Source: Pectobacterium polaris
GTDB lineage: Bacteria; Pseudomonadota; Gammaproteobacteria; Enterobacterales; Enterobacteriaceae
Length of the DNA: 64,000 nucleotides
Assembly: GCF_002307355.1 (NCBI RefSeq)
Contig: NZ_CP017481.1
Span: 1,736,001 to 1,800,000 of the forward strand
Direction of reading: 5' to 3'
Of this stretch, positions 39,431 through 50,131 are shown one piece after another. The notes under the pieces were generated by a model. That model was not told the DNA's origin. It searched no databases and was given only the letters and a program-made list of their open reading frames with translations. Numbering within the stretch: position 1 is the first letter of the stretch; every line of letters begins with the position of its first letter. A program made the translations under genes and the position numbers.

Positions 39431-40426
39431 CTAGTATAAATCGACAAACGTCTTATCACGCTGATGAGGCTGATTCAGATCTTGCTCTGGACCCAGCGAA
39501 ATCACGCCATGCGGATTAATCGTGCCATGGCTACGATAGTAGTGGTGACGAATATGCGCCATATCGACGGTATCGGCGATGCCGGGCATCTGATAAATAT
39601 CACGCAGAAAACCGAACAGATTGGGATAATCGCTCAGGCGATATTTATCGCATTTAAAATGCGTGTGATAGACCGGATCGAAACGGATCAACGTCGTCCA
39701 CAACCGCAGGTCGGCTTCGGTTAACTGCTTACCTGTCAGATAGCGTTGTTTTGCCAGAATGCTTTCCAGATCGGAGAGCGCGGCAAAAACGGTTGTGGCG
39801 GATTCATCATAGGCTGACTGGCTTGTCGCAAAACCAGCTTTGTACACACCGTTGTTGACCTTGTCGTAAATCCAGCCGTTCAATTCGTCAATCTGCGCGC
39901 GTAGCGCTTCTGGGTAATAATCGCCCGCCGTTGCTCCCACGCCATCAAAAGCACTGTTCAGCATGCGGATGATATCGGCGGATTCGTTACTGACGATGGT
40001 GTGCTGCTCGGTATCCCACAGGACAGGCACGGTCACCCGGCCGCTGTAGTCTGGCATAGCGTGCAGGTAGAGCTGGTAGAGGAATTCGTGCTGATAGAGT
40101 GAGTCACCTGTCGCGGCTTCAAAATCGGTATCGAACGTCCAGCCGTGATCGAGCATGAGTGGATGAACCACCGAAACCGCGATGTGATCTGTTAACCCTT
40201 TCAACTGCCGCATGAGCAGCGTGCGGTGTGCCCACGGGCAGGCGAGAGAAACATAGAGATGATAACGGCCGGACTGGGCAGGAAAGCCACCTTTGCCGGT
40301 GAGGCCGGGTGCGCCATCGGGCGTTACCCAGTTGCGGAATGCGGATTCTGAACGCTTAAAATGGCCGCCGGTAGATTTGGTTTCATACCAGGTATCGTGC
40401 CATACGCCGTCAACCAGTTGTCCCAT
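39431..40426 (-). CDS. yqjG: Glutathionyl-hydroquinone reductase YqjG
   Basis: A Xi-class glutathione transferase-like enzyme (331 residues from the ATG at 40426, M-G-Q-L-V-D-G-V-W; an upstream frame to 40465 adds 13 residues without support). It reduces glutathionylated hydroquinones. The catalytic Cys is in S-L-A-C-P-W-A-H-R near residue 63, followed by a helical C-terminal domain. Its neighbour yqjF is also a redox-linked membrane protein. Confidence 0.94.
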   Translation of the reverse strand: MGQLVDGVWHDTWYETKSTGGHFKRSESAFRNWVTPDGAPGLTGKGGFPAQSGRYHLYVSLACPWAHRTLLMRQLKGLTDHIAVSVVHPLMLDHGWTFDTDFEAATGDSLYQHEFLYQLYLHAMPDYSGRVTVPVLWDTEQHTIVSNESADIIRMLNSAFDGVGATAGDYYPEALRAQIDELNGWIYDKVNNGVYKAGFATSQSAYDESATTVFAALSDLESILAKQRYLTGKQLTEADLRLWTTLIRFDPVYHTHFKCDKYRLSDYPNLFGFLRDIYQMPGIADTVDMAHIRHHYYRSHGTINPHGVISLGPEQDLNQPHQRDKTFVDLY

Positions 40427-40458
40427 AAATCCTCCCGTTAGTGAGTGATGATAAAACA

Positions 40459-40483
40459 ACGGCAAGCCTTATCTGCTTGCCGT
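40459..40483 (-). terminator. Terminator after yqjF
   Basis: ACGGCAAG and CTTGCCGT form a stem, followed on the minus strand by TGTTTTAT. It separates yqjF from yqjG. Confidence 0.6.
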
Positions 40484-40534
40484 CTCATTCGTTATTCGAC
40501 TATTAAGTGTAGTACAGGCCGGAAGAGGCTCGTC

Positions 40535-40933
40535 TTACCACTTTTTGCCCAGCAGGCGGTCGATACTGAATGCGCCTGGGCCAGTGACAGCCAGCAGGAG
40601 GTAGCCGCCAGCGATGGTCAGGTTTTTCATGAACATCAGTTGGTTCATGCCTTCCGCAAAGTTAGAGTGGAAAATCAGTGCAGTCAGCAGCGTAAAGCCG
40701 GCAGTGAACAGCGCGACGGTACGCGTCAGCAGACCGAACAGAACCGCCAGACCACCACCCAGTTCCAGCAGAATGGTCAGCGGCAGCAGGAAGGACGGAA
40801 CGCCCATCGCCTGCATGTATTGTTGTGTGCCTGCATAGGCATCACCCAGCTTACCGTAACCTGCAACGATAAACAGAATTGGCATTAAGATACGTGCAAC
40901 CAGCAGTGCAGTGCTTTCTAAATTTTTCATCAT
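40535..40933 (-). CDS. yqjF: DoxX-family membrane protein YqjF
   Basis: 132 residues with four hydrophobic helices typical of DoxX (A-R-I-L-M-P-I-L-F-I-V-A-G-Y-G-K-L near 13-28). It lies between the yqjCDEK genes and yqjG, as in E. coli. Function unclear; E. coli yqjF responds to nitroaromatics via YhaJ, whose homologue is nearby. Confidence 0.9.
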   Translation of the reverse strand: MMKNLESTALLVARILMPILFIVAGYGKLGDAYAGTQQYMQAMGVPSFLLPLTILLELGGGLAVLFGLLTRTVALFTAGFTLLTALIFHSNFAEGMNQLMFMKNLTIAGGYLLLAVTGPGAFSIDRLLGKKW

Positions 40934-41203
40934 CTCTCCAATTAATTTTGTTGTGGGCTATATTGCCCTGTTTTGTTTGTTGTAGCAGGTGTGGTCTGAA
41001 AACCTGGCCCGCCATCAGGTTATGGGCAGATAGTATAGAGAGATGATTTGCTCTGCCAGCGAGTATAATTGTTGCTGTATTTCAGAAAAATTGATGTTCA
41101 GTGAACTGTGCAAGAACGCGCTGTAATAACATGAGCGCGTTAGGTAAAAGTCAGATGAAAAGTAGTGTATAGATAAGACAGATAGTCGAAGCGATAGTAA
41201 GGA

Positions 41204-41494
41204 TTACGGACGTGGCTCAAACGTTTTGCGGACGAGTCTGACTGTGCCCCACAGCCCGACAAGGCGGCGTCCCCAACGAATCATGCGGCTGGGATGGCGC
41301 ACGCCATAGAGTGCTACGAGGCTGGAGCCCACGATCCAGTATTTACGCCACTGCATCAGGCTTTGCCAGCCGCGATCATAACGGACGGTGGTATCCAACC
41401 AATGCTTCTTACCTGCCGATAAGTCCAGCCGCTGCTGCTGTATCTGGCGCAGTAGCTGGGCTTTTTCTCTGTCTCGCTGCTGACGCTGGTTCAC
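41204..41494 (-). CDS. yqjK: YqjK-like protein
   Basis: 96 residues, GTG start overlapping the yqjE stop. The N-terminus is charged and coiled (R-Q-Q-R-D-R-E-K-A-Q-L-L-R-Q-I-Q-Q-Q-R), and one weak hydrophobic segment follows. Assigned mainly by position; function unknown. Confidence 0.75.
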   Translation of the reverse strand: MNQRQQRDREKAQLLRQIQQQRLDLSAGKKHWLDTTVRYDRGWQSLMQWRKYWIVGSSLVALYGVRHPSRMIRWGRRLVGLWGTVRLVRKTFEPRP

Positions 41495-41886
41495 TTGGGA
41501 TCTTCCTCCAGCAGCGATCTGTCGGTCGCCAGCTCCTTACGCGTCGCTTTGAGCAAGGTGGAACGACGTACCTTCACGAGTGTCCATATGCCGCCTATCA
41601 GCGCCAGTCCGAGCAATGTGGCGGTAATACACCCCAGCGCAAAGAGACGATATTGTGGATCGATACCCCAGATGATCAGCGCAATCAGGCTCATAATGCC
41701 AAAAGCGGCAAAAAGCAGCGTCAGGCCGACCATAATCAGCAATTGAATCAGATTGGCTTTCTCTTCCTCTAATTCAATAACGGCCAGTCGAACGCGGCTT
41801 TCCACCATGCTGACAATAATAGAGATGATGCGCTGAGCAGAAGCCATGACCCCGCTTGCGGGGCCTTGTTGTGATTTATCCGTCAT
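41491..41886 (-). CDS. yqjE: Phage-holin-like membrane protein YqjE
   Basis: 131 residues with two membrane segments (about 54-76 and 83-104) after an amphipathic N-terminus with the L-A-V-I-E-L-E-E-E-K-A-N-L sequence typical of YqjE/DUF1469. Function unknown; part of the yqjCDEK group. Confidence 0.85.
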   Translation of the reverse strand: MTDKSQQGPASGVMASAQRIISIIVSMVESRVRLAVIELEEEKANLIQLLIMVGLTLLFAAFGIMSLIALIIWGIDPQYRLFALGCITATLLGLALIGGIWTLVKVRRSTLLKATRKELATDRSLLEEDPK

Positions 41887-41899
41887 AGCAATCCGCTAA

Positions 41900-42205
41900 T
41901 TAGCGACGAGACAGCAGGACGCCAAGCACGACACCGACTGCTGCGCCAATGCCGACACCGGTCCACGGATTCTGGCGTACATAATCGTCCGCCGATTCAA
42001 CCGCTTCTTTGGTTTGGGAAGCGATGCGCTCACCCGTATCGCTCAGGCGACTGCGAGTTTCTTTCAGCGCGCTTTCTGCCTTATTACGCAGCTTGTCGAG
42101 TTCCGCTTTAGATTTATCGCTGGAGGTGCTTAATACTTCTTCCAGCGTGTCCGCCAGTGATTTCAATTCGGCGCGTAGGTACTCAGAATTTTGATCTTTA
42201 GCCAT
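41900..42205 (-). CDS. yqjD: YqjD/ElaB-family membrane-anchored ribosome-binding protein
   Basis: 101 residues: a long coiled-coil (S-D-K-S-K-A-E-L-D-K-L-R-N-K-A-E-S-A-L) followed by N-P-W-T-G-V-G-I-G-A and a C-terminal membrane anchor ending L-S-R-R. In E. coli such proteins bind stationary-phase ribosomes and hold them at the membrane. Confidence 0.92.
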   Translation of the reverse strand: MAKDQNSEYLRAELKSLADTLEEVLSTSSDKSKAELDKLRNKAESALKETRSRLSDTGERIASQTKEAVESADDYVRQNPWTGVGIGAAVGVVLGVLLSRR

Positions 42206-42380
42206 ATTAATAACCCTTCATGTTATAAACCTGAACGTTAACTATAGCTGAAGCTGAGATTTATGCCGCCCCAAACGGGTACGGACAATTCTGATAACTC
42301 GCTGTAAATTTTAGTGATTTGGTTTTTGAATATAAAATGAACAGTTGACGTGTGTTTTGTAGGGACAATGTGGCGATGGG

Positions 42381-42794
42381 TTATTGCGACGTGCCACGTT
42401 CCGCTGCATGCAATTCCTGCTCGGCTTCAGCCAGCTTTCTTTCGCGCTTGAGGATTTTCTCGGCGTCATCCCCTTTCTGGCGGCTTTCATTCAGTTCCTG
42501 CTGCCGTTCAGCAACGTCTTTGCGTTTTTCCGCAATCGCTTCTTGACGTTTCTCTGCCAGTCCAGCATCCGTACAGTGGGTTTTCACGCCGTCCAACGCC
42601 TTCTCTAACCCGTTGATACGGTTCTGATTGCCATGCTTACGCGCTTCATCGATTTGGCGCTGAATATCTTGTGCTTTCTGCTGACAGGTCTCTACCTGAT
42701 TGGCGGTATTCGCCAGTGCATGACCGGAAAGCAGGACAGATAATGCAATAATGGATGGAGATAGTTTCGATGGAAATAATTTCATAGTCGTCAC
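42381..42794 (-). CDS. yqjC: DUF1090 periplasmic protein YqjC
   Basis: 137 residues with a signal peptide (cleavage near A-L-A-N at about 25-29) and a highly charged coiled-coil body containing two Cys (C-Q-Q-K-A and H-C-T-D-A). Matches YqjC/DUF1090. The stop of mzrA overlaps its start. Function unknown. Confidence 0.88.
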   Translation of the reverse strand: MTTMKLFPSKLSPSIIALSVLLSGHALANTANQVETCQQKAQDIQRQIDEARKHGNQNRINGLEKALDGVKTHCTDAGLAEKRQEAIAEKRKDVAERQQELNESRQKGDDAEKILKRERKLAEAEQELHAAERGTSQ

Positions 42795-43186
42795 CCCAGT
42801 TTGGATTGTTTCTGTGTCAGTTTCTGCTGCCAGAACGGTGTCGGGGTTGTCACTTGCTGCGCGGTAATCGTGACTTTGGGTAGAGACAAACGCAGGACAT
42901 CTCTGGCAGCGATACTCTGTTCTGGCGAGGCAAGACGGACGATCAGGCTATCTTGCTCTGGCGTAATGCTTTTGATCGCAATCCCTTTTTCGTTGAGACG
43001 CTGATACACGTAAAAGCCATCGGGCAACGCGGCACCGTCATAAGGCTTGATGTGTAGCATAGCATCGTCCTGGGAACGGCGTAGTGACTGGGACTGCGTC
43101 AATGCAATCATCGGTAGAGCAAGCAGTAGCAGTATGCGACCTGCTTTTCTGGAGAAGAGCCTAGAGAATAACCCGCGAATTGACAC
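42791..43186 (-). CDS. mzrA: EnvZ/OmpR modulator MzrA
   Basis: 131 residues with one N-terminal membrane segment and a small periplasmic domain including [11 protein letters not shown] and [10 protein letters not shown], both shared with E. coli MzrA. MzrA links CpxAR output to the EnvZ/OmpR system by contacting EnvZ. It lies between yqjA and yqjC as in E. coli. Confidence 0.88.
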   Translation of the reverse strand: MSIRGLFSRLFSRKAGRILLLLALPMIALTQSQSLRRSQDDAMLHIKPYDGAALPDGFYVYQRLNEKGIAIKSITPEQDSLIVRLASPEQSIAARDVLRLSLPKVTITAQQVTTPTPFWQQKLTQKQSKLG

Positions 43187-43188
43187 GG

Positions 43189-43955
<767 letters not shown>

Positions 43956-43956
43956 T

Positions 43957-44051
<95 letters not shown>

Positions 44052-44296
44052 GCCCGATAAACAGGCAGCTTGGGGATTGTTTGGTCTTGGCAGACTTTGC
44101 ATCCAAACCGGCGGATTAAGCGTAAGAAAGACGCGTTAACTGTAACAAAATAGGTGTTCCTGAGACAGAAAAATATTACGACAACTGGGGCGGTTTAGGG
44201 GGATTTTTCGAAGAAGAGTGGGGATTTCTGCGATATTTTACACTCGCTGACAGAAATCAACGTTTTCTGACTTTTTCCCCCTGGTTCAAAATTTTT

Positions 44297-44319
44297 CCCC
44301 TTCGCGTAAAACGAAGGGG
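44297..44319 (-). terminator. Terminator of exuR
   Basis: CCCCTTCG/CGAAGGGG with a 7-nt loop, immediately past the exuR stop. The rest of 43873-44296 shows no gene. Confidence 0.65.
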
Positions 44320-44330
44320 AGGATGCACAT

Positions 44331-45107
44331 TTAGGACTTGCCCGTGTGTATCTGGTCGAGGTGGACGACCGGATTCTCGGCGAACATATAACGGTCGACG
44401 TTAAACTCGAAATCATCCGTTGTGGCGCGAAATAGCATCTGTTTGGTGTTTTCCAGATGTTGCCACATTGCCAGTTTGGCTGCATAAGGATCTTTGCGAA
44501 TCAGTGCCTTAAGGATGCGGTCGTGTTCCTCGCACCAGCTTTCAATCGACTTGTCGTCAATGTGCTCATGCAGTTTGCGCCAGTAAGGATTATGAATCCG
44601 TTGGCTCCACATTTTCTCGACGATGGTCGCCATAGCGGAGTTCTGTGTTGCCAGCGCGACCTGAACGTGGAATTTGAGGTCCCACTGAGAATCACGGAAG
44701 CGATCTTCTTGTCGCGCGTATTCCTGAATCTCCATCAGTTGGATGATGTCCTGACGGGTCACCTGCGTGGCCGCAAATTCAGCAATGTTGCTTTCAATGA
44801 GTTGGCGAGCCTGAAGCAGCTCAAATGGACCCGCTGCAACGAATTCAATATCGCCGCTATTAATGAACGGATTCTTCTGCTGGTTGGAAATAACGTGAAT
44901 GCCTGAACCCTTGCGTACTTCAACGTACCCTTCGACTTCCAGCATAATGATGGCTTCGCGCACCACAGTGCGGCTGACGTTCATTTCTTCAGAAATATAG
45001 CGCTCTGCCGGTAATTTTTCGCCGACCTGATACATACCGCTTTCAATGCGCTGTTTTAATTCTGCGGCTAACTGCTGGTATAGCCGTCGGGGTTCAGTGA
45101 GTGCCAT
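44331..45107 (-). CDS. exuR: Hexuronate regulon repressor ExuR
   Basis: A GntR/FadR-type repressor of 258 residues from the ATG at 45107 ([14 protein letters not shown]). It represses exuT, uxaCA and uxaB until galacturonate or related sugars bind. The N-terminal winged helix ([22 protein letters not shown]) is followed by an FCD helical domain. A frame up to 45140 would add residues with no support. A palindromic operator-like site lies upstream at 45189-45206. Confidence 0.95.
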   Translation of the reverse strand: MALTEPRRLYQQLAAELKQRIESGMYQVGEKLPAERYISEEMNVSRTVVREAIIMLEVEGYVEVRKGSGIHVISNQQKNPFINSGDIEFVAAGPFELLQARQLIESNIAEFAATQVTRQDIIQLMEIQEYARQEDRFRDSQWDLKFHVQVALATQNSAMATIVEKMWSQRIHNPYWRKLHEHIDDKSIESWCEEHDRILKALIRKDPYAAKLAMWQHLENTKQMLFRATTDDFEFNVDRYMFAENPVVHLDQIHTGKS

Positions 45108-45188
45108 GATGATGTCTACTCTCGATAGATGACGGTCCATGTGCCACGTCAGGGCCTGAGTGTCTATCTCGTTAATCTTTCAGGGATG

Positions 45189-45206
45189 ATTTGTTATACC
45201 ACTTAA
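45189..45206. promoter_or_regulatory. ExuR/UxuR-type operator upstream of exuR
   Basis: TTGTTATACCAC matches the TTGGTATACCAA core at 10 of 12 positions and lies about 85 bp upstream of the exuR start, suggesting autoregulation. Confidence 0.45.
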
Positions 45207-45316
45207 TCATAGCAGCAACCAATGTTGTGGTCACAGTTAGCGCGGTGTGTTATCGGAGGGAGGTGGCTCACCCAGTCGCAGATCATACCGGATGAGCCAG
45301 GATAATGCAGGGATTA

Positions 45317-46618
45317 TCAGTGTTGGTTGGCTTCTTTCAATGTTTCAGCTGCGGCGGCGACTTCTGATGCCGGTTGGTTTTTCAACACGGTCCAGATGAC
45401 GATAGCACCCAACAGGTCAAAGACGGCCAGTGCCGCGAACAGCGGGCTGAAGCCCATCGTGTCGGCCAGTGCGCCCACAACCAGAGCAAACATGGTGCTT
45501 GCCATCCAGGCTGCCATCCCGGTTAAACCGTTCGCTGTGGCCACTTCATTACGGCCAAATACGTCAGACGACAGCGTAATCAGCGCGCCGGACAGCGACT
45601 GGTGCGCAAAACCACCGACGCACAGCAGAGCGATGGCGACATAAGGACTGGAGAACAGCCCGATCATACCCGGTGCAATCATCAGTACCGCGCCCATCGT
45701 GACGACCATTTTGCGAGAAACGATCAGGTTCACTTTGAAGTGTTTTTGGAACAGCATTGGCAAGTAACCGCCCAGAATGCAGCCGATATCGGCGAACAGC
45801 ATCGGCATCCAGGCGAACATGGCGATTTCTTTCAGGTTAAAGCCGTAGGCTTTGAACATGAACAGCGGGATCCACGCGTTGAACGTTCCCCAGGCGGGTT
45901 CAGCCAGAAAACGCGGCAGTGCGATACCCCAGAATTGACGGTTACGCAGGATCTGCAAGGCGGACATTTTTTTCGCGTTATTGGTTTGGTGCTGTGCTTC
46001 CTGCCCGCTAAGAATGTAGTCGCGCTCTTCGTCGCTGAGTTTTTTCTGATCTTTTGGGTGCTTATAGAAAACGAGCCAGCAGAGAGCCCAGATCAGGCTC
46101 AGCACACCGGTAATGATAAAGGCCATTTCCCAGCTGTGCGCCACAATCGCCCACACGACCAGCGGTGGCGCGATCATGGCGCCGATGGATGACCCCACGT
46201 TGAAGTAACCCACTGCAACAGAGCGCTCTTTTGCCGGAAACCATTCGCTACTGGCTTTCAGGCCAGCAGGGATCATGGCCGCTTCTGCCATACCGACAGC
46301 GCCACGGGCGATCGCTAAACCCCCCCAGCTGTTTGCCAGCGCGGTACCCATACAGCAGATGGCCCACAGAATGGCGAACATGGCATAGCCGATTTTTGTG
46401 CCAAGCAAATCCAGTACATAGCCAGCGATGGGCTGCATAATGGTATAACAAGCTGAGTAGGCAGCAACGATGTAAGAATACTGCTGTGTCGTGATGTGCA
46501 ACTGATCTTGTAGCGTCGGTGCGGCAACAGACATTGCATTACGCGTCAGATATCCCAGCACGGTGCCAATGGTCACCAGGCCGATCATATACCAGCGTAA
46601 TCCTTTGATTTTACGCAT
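45317..46618 (-). CDS. exuT: Hexuronate transporter ExuT
   Basis: A 433-residue major-facilitator (anion:cation symporter) carrier for galacturonate and glucuronate. Twelve hydrophobic helices, the start M-R-K-I-K-G-L-R-W-Y-M-I-G-L-V-T-I-G-T, and the D-x-L-G-T-K-I-G-Y motif after helix 2 fit. It is divergent from uxaC, so a shared control region lies at 46619-47033. Confidence 0.95.
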   Translation of the reverse strand: MRKIKGLRWYMIGLVTIGTVLGYLTRNAMSVAAPTLQDQLHITTQQYSYIVAAYSACYTIMQPIAGYVLDLLGTKIGYAMFAILWAICCMGTALANSWGGLAIARGAVGMAEAAMIPAGLKASSEWFPAKERSVAVGYFNVGSSIGAMIAPPLVVWAIVAHSWEMAFIITGVLSLIWALCWLVFYKHPKDQKKLSDEERDYILSGQEAQHQTNNAKKMSALQILRNRQFWGIALPRFLAEPAWGTFNAWIPLFMFKAYGFNLKEIAMFAWMPMLFADIGCILGGYLPMLFQKHFKVNLIVSRKMVVTMGAVLMIAPGMIGLFSSPYVAIALLCVGGFAHQSLSGALITLSSDVFGRNEVATANGLTGMAAWMASTMFALVVGALADTMGFSPLFAALAVFDLLGAIVIWTVLKNQPASEVAAAAETLKEANQH

Positions 46619-47033
46619 TTACTTTCTCTCCGAGTCAATAAAAAACACCGTAATGGCTCTTGAGTGGCCTCAGGGTGTGATGTGTCTTGTGATGTCGTGC
46701 GACACGTTTTGTTGTTGTGCTGAACAGGAAAACCCTTCTCTTTGTGAGATAGCGATTGAATCCCTGCTTAAGGCAGCGCTACAATAATTTGTCATACAAC
46801 TTTAAAAGTTGAGTGACATCACAAAACCATTATTTTTATATGGAATAGCGAATTCCTCGTTTAAACCGAGAGAGACAGGCCGTTTACGGCAATAAATGCT
46901 GGGTTATTGTACTATTTGTTACATTTTTGCGATCATGACCTCACAAATACTGTGAGATATCGCGCATAATTGGTGTGATATCTTTTAACGGTTAACTAAT
47001 TTGGTGCACAAGAAGCACGGTAAGGAAGAGAAC
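46619..47033. promoter_or_regulatory. exuT-uxaC divergent control region
   Basis: Operator-like half-palindromes include TTGTCATACAAC near 46789-46800 (8 of 12 to the ExuR-type core) and TTGGTGCACAAG near 47000-47011 (8 of 12). A CRP-like site GTTGA-N6-TCACA is near 46808-46823. AAGGAAGAG precedes the uxaC start. Both ExuR and CRP control are plausible. Confidence 0.4.
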
Positions 47034-48443
47034 ATGCCCCAGTTTATGAGTGAAGATTTTCTGTTAGACAGTGAATTTGCCCGTCGTCTTTATCATGAGT
47101 ATGCCGTCGACCAACCGATATTTGACTATCACTGCCATTTGCCGCCTGAGCAGATCGCGGAAAACTATCGCTTCAAAAATTTGTATGACATCTGGCTGAA
47201 AGGCGATCACTACAAGTGGCGTGCGATGCGCACCAATGGCGTGCCTGAGCGTTTGTGTACGGGTGATGCCAGCGATTGGGAAAAATTTGAAGCCTGGGCC
47301 GCTACCGTGCCGCACACCATCGGCAACCCGCTTTACCACTGGACACATCTGGAACTGCGTCGTCCGTTCGGCATCACCGGCACGCTGCTGTCGCCAAGCA
47401 CGGCAAAAGACATTTGGGATCGCTGTAATACCATGCTGGAGCGCGATGACTTTACCGCGCGCGGCATCATGCAGCAGATGAACGTGAAAATGGTTGGTAC
47501 GACAGACGATCCGATTGACGATCTGCGCCACCATAAGACCGTTGCTCAGGATTCAAGCTTCTCTATCAAAGTGTTGCCGAGCTGGCGCCCGGATAAAGCG
47601 TTCAACATTGAGCTGGCAACCTTCAACGACTACATGGCGAAACTGGGTGAAGTCTCTGACACCGATATTCGTCGTTTCAGCGATCTGCAAACGGCGCTCA
47701 CCAAGCGTCTGGATCACTTCGCCGCACACGGCTGTAAAGTGTCTGACCATGCGCTGGATGTGGTGATGTTTGCCGAAGCCGATGACGCCGCGCTGGATAA
47801 AATTCTGGCGCGTCGCCTTGCTGGCGAAACGCTAAGTGAACATGAAGTGGCACAGTTCAAGACTGGCGTTCTGGTCTGGCTGGGTGCGGAATATGCCCGT
47901 CGCGGCTGGGTTCAGCAGTACCACATTGGCGCACTGCGCAACAACAACCTGCGTCAGTTCAAGCTGTTGGGGCCGGATGTGGGCTTCGATTCCATCAATG
48001 ACCGTCCGCTGGCTCAGGAACTGTCTCGCCTGCTCAGCAAGCAGAATGAAGAAAACCTGCTGCCGAAAACCATCCTTTACTGCCTGAATCCGCGTGATAA
48101 CGAAGTGCTTGGCACCATGATCGGTAACTTCCAGGGCGAAGGGATGCCGGGCAAGATGCAGTTCGGTTCCGGCTGGTGGTTCAACGATCAGAAGGACGGC
48201 ATGCAACGTCAGATGACCCAGTTAGCACAGCTTGGTCTGCTGAGCCGCTTCGTCGGCATGCTGACCGATAGCCGCAGCTTCCTGTCTTACACCCGCCATG
48301 AATATTTCCGCCGCATCCTGTGCCAGATGATTGGCCGCTGGGTGGAAGATGGAGAAGCGCCAGCCGACCTGCCGTTGCTGGGCGAAATGGTGAAAAACAT
48401 CAGTTTCGATAACGCTAAAAACTATTTTGCCATCGAGCTGTAA
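47034..48443 (+). CDS. uxaC: Uronate isomerase UxaC
   Basis: Isomerises galacturonate to tagaturonate and glucuronate to fructuronate. The 469 residues (from [16 protein letters not shown] upstream) show the metal-site Y-H-C-H-L near 30-34 and [19 protein letters not shown], both typical. A longer frame beginning at 47001 adds 11 residues without support. It starts the operon uxaC-uxaB-uxaA. Confidence 0.97.
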   Translation: MPQFMSEDFLLDSEFARRLYHEYAVDQPIFDYHCHLPPEQIAENYRFKNLYDIWLKGDHYKWRAMRTNGVPERLCTGDASDWEKFEAWAATVPHTIGNPLYHWTHLELRRPFGITGTLLSPSTAKDIWDRCNTMLERDDFTARGIMQQMNVKMVGTTDDPIDDLRHHKTVAQDSSFSIKVLPSWRPDKAFNIELATFNDYMAKLGEVSDTDIRRFSDLQTALTKRLDHFAAHGCKVSDHALDVVMFAEADDAALDKILARRLAGETLSEHEVAQFKTGVLVWLGAEYARRGWVQQYHIGALRNNNLRQFKLLGPDVGFDSINDRPLAQELSRLLSKQNEENLLPKTILYCLNPRDNEVLGTMIGNFQGEGMPGKMQFGSGWWFNDQKDGMQRQMTQLAQLGLLSRFVGMLTDSRSFLSYTRHEYFRRILCQMIGRWVEDGEAPADLPLLGEMVKNISFDNAKNYFAIEL

Positions 48444-48645
48444 TTCCACCGCGTAGGTGTGAGTTGCGCGAGGGACGCGGCAGTAAGATTCCTAAAGGGG
48501 CTTACGCCGCGGCTCTCGGTGTCTCGGTCTTTTGTCATCGGCACGCGTAGTTATGTGGTGCGGGTGAATATGAATATAGGGCAAGGATGACGGTGATTGA
48601 TCGGTCGTGCCCTGAATGTGAGATTCGTCCTAAGGTAGCCTGTTA

Positions 48646-50112
48646 ATGCAAACGTTAAATCGTCGTAACTTCCCCGGTCGTCAGCACCCAGATCGTGTTA
48701 TCCAGTTTGGTGAAGGCAACTTCCTGCGCGCTTTCATCGACTGGCAGTTGGATTTGCTGAATGAGCACACCGATCTGGATGCGGGTATTGTCGTGGTTCG
48801 CCCGATCGATTCCGATTTCCCGCCCGCGCTGGACACGCAGGATGGGTTGTACACCACTATTATTCGTGGTCTGAACGAGCAGGGCGAGGCGGTTCGCGAA
48901 CCCCGCCTGATCCGTTCGGTCAACCGTGAAATTAACGTGTACCGTCAGTTCGATGAATATCTGGCGCTGGCGCACGATCCGAATATCCGCTTCGTGTTCT
49001 CCAATACCACGGAAGCCGGTATCAGTTATCACGCAGATGACCGTCTGAACGATGCGCCGCCTGTCAGCTTCCCTGCGAAATTAACCCGTCTGCTGTATGA
49101 GCGCTTCTGTCATTTTGACGGCGCGGCGGATAAAGGCTGGGTACTGCTGCCGTGCGAGCTGATTGATTATAACGGCGTGGCGCTGAAAGAACTGGTGTTG
49201 CGCTATGCCGCACAGTGGAAACTGACGCCAACGTTTACCGCCTGGCTGAACGATCACAACACCTTCTGCTCGACGCTGGTAGACCGCATTGTGACAGGTT
49301 ACCCGCGTGCCGAAGTGGAAGAACTACAGCAGGAAATGGGCTATCAGGATACGTTTTGGGATACGGCGGAACACTTCTACCTGTTCGTCATTCAGGGGCC
49401 ACAGTGGCTGGCGGAAGAATTGCGTCTGAACAAGCTGGATCTGAACGTTCGTATCGTTGATGACATCAAGCCGTACAAAGAACGTAAAGTCGCGATTCTC
49501 AACGGTGCTCATACTGCGCTGGTGCCGGTCGCATTCCTGGCAGGTCTGGATACCGTTGGCGAATCAATGAATGATGCGCTGATTGGCAAATTCGTGGAAA
49601 AGACCATTGCCGAAGAGATTGTGCCGGTATTGGATTTGCCGCATGACGAACTGACGTCGTTTGCTCAGGCTGTGCTAAGCCGCTTCCGTAACCCGTTCAT
49701 TCAGCATCAGCTGTTATCTATCTCGCTGAATGGCATGACCAAATTCCGCACCCGTATTCTGCCGCAGTTGCTGACCTACCGTGAACGCCACGGTGAGCTG
49801 CCTGCTCGCCTGACGTTTGCGCTGGCGGCCTTGATTGCATTCTATCGCGGCGAGCGTAGCGGTGAAGGCGATGCGTTACAAACCTATCCGTTGCAGGACG
49901 ATGCACACTGGCTGGAGCGTTACTCCACGCTGTGGGCGGGCGTAAAAGAAAACACCGTCAGCCTGGCTGAGCTGGTGAATGTCGTACTGTGCGATGCCGA
50001 TCACTGGGAACAGGATTTAACACTGGTTCCTGGTCTGGCTGCGCAGGTGACTGAACAGTTGCAAACCATCGTTGAGCGTGGCATGCGCGCAGCCGTGGAA
50101 GGTTATTGCTAA
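48646..50112 (+). CDS. uxaB: Tagaturonate reductase (altronate oxidoreductase) UxaB
   Basis: NADH-dependent reduction of tagaturonate to altronate. 488 residues of the long-chain mannitol-dehydrogenase family: [11 protein letters not shown] near 21-31 at the nucleotide fold and the [13 protein letters not shown] segment with the catalytic Lys region near 285. In E. coli uxaB is elsewhere on the chromosome; here it lies between uxaC and uxaA. A 202-bp gap separates it from uxaC. Confidence 0.95.
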   Translation: MQTLNRRNFPGRQHPDRVIQFGEGNFLRAFIDWQLDLLNEHTDLDAGIVVVRPIDSDFPPALDTQDGLYTTIIRGLNEQGEAVREPRLIRSVNREINVYRQFDEYLALAHDPNIRFVFSNTTEAGISYHADDRLNDAPPVSFPAKLTRLLYERFCHFDGAADKGWVLLPCELIDYNGVALKELVLRYAAQWKLTPTFTAWLNDHNTFCSTLVDRIVTGYPRAEVEELQQEMGYQDTFWDTAEHFYLFVIQGPQWLAEELRLNKLDLNVRIVDDIKPYKERKVAILNGAHTALVPVAFLAGLDTVGESMNDALIGKFVEKTIAEEIVPVLDLPHDELTSFAQAVLSRFRNPFIQHQLLSISLNGMTKFRTRILPQLLTYRERHGELPARLTFALAALIAFYRGERSGEGDALQTYPLQDDAHWLERYSTLWAGVKENTVSLAELVNVVLCDADHWEQDLTLVPGLAAQVTEQLQTIVERGMRAAVEGYC

Positions 50113-50131
50113 TCAGTAAGAAGGGTTATCC

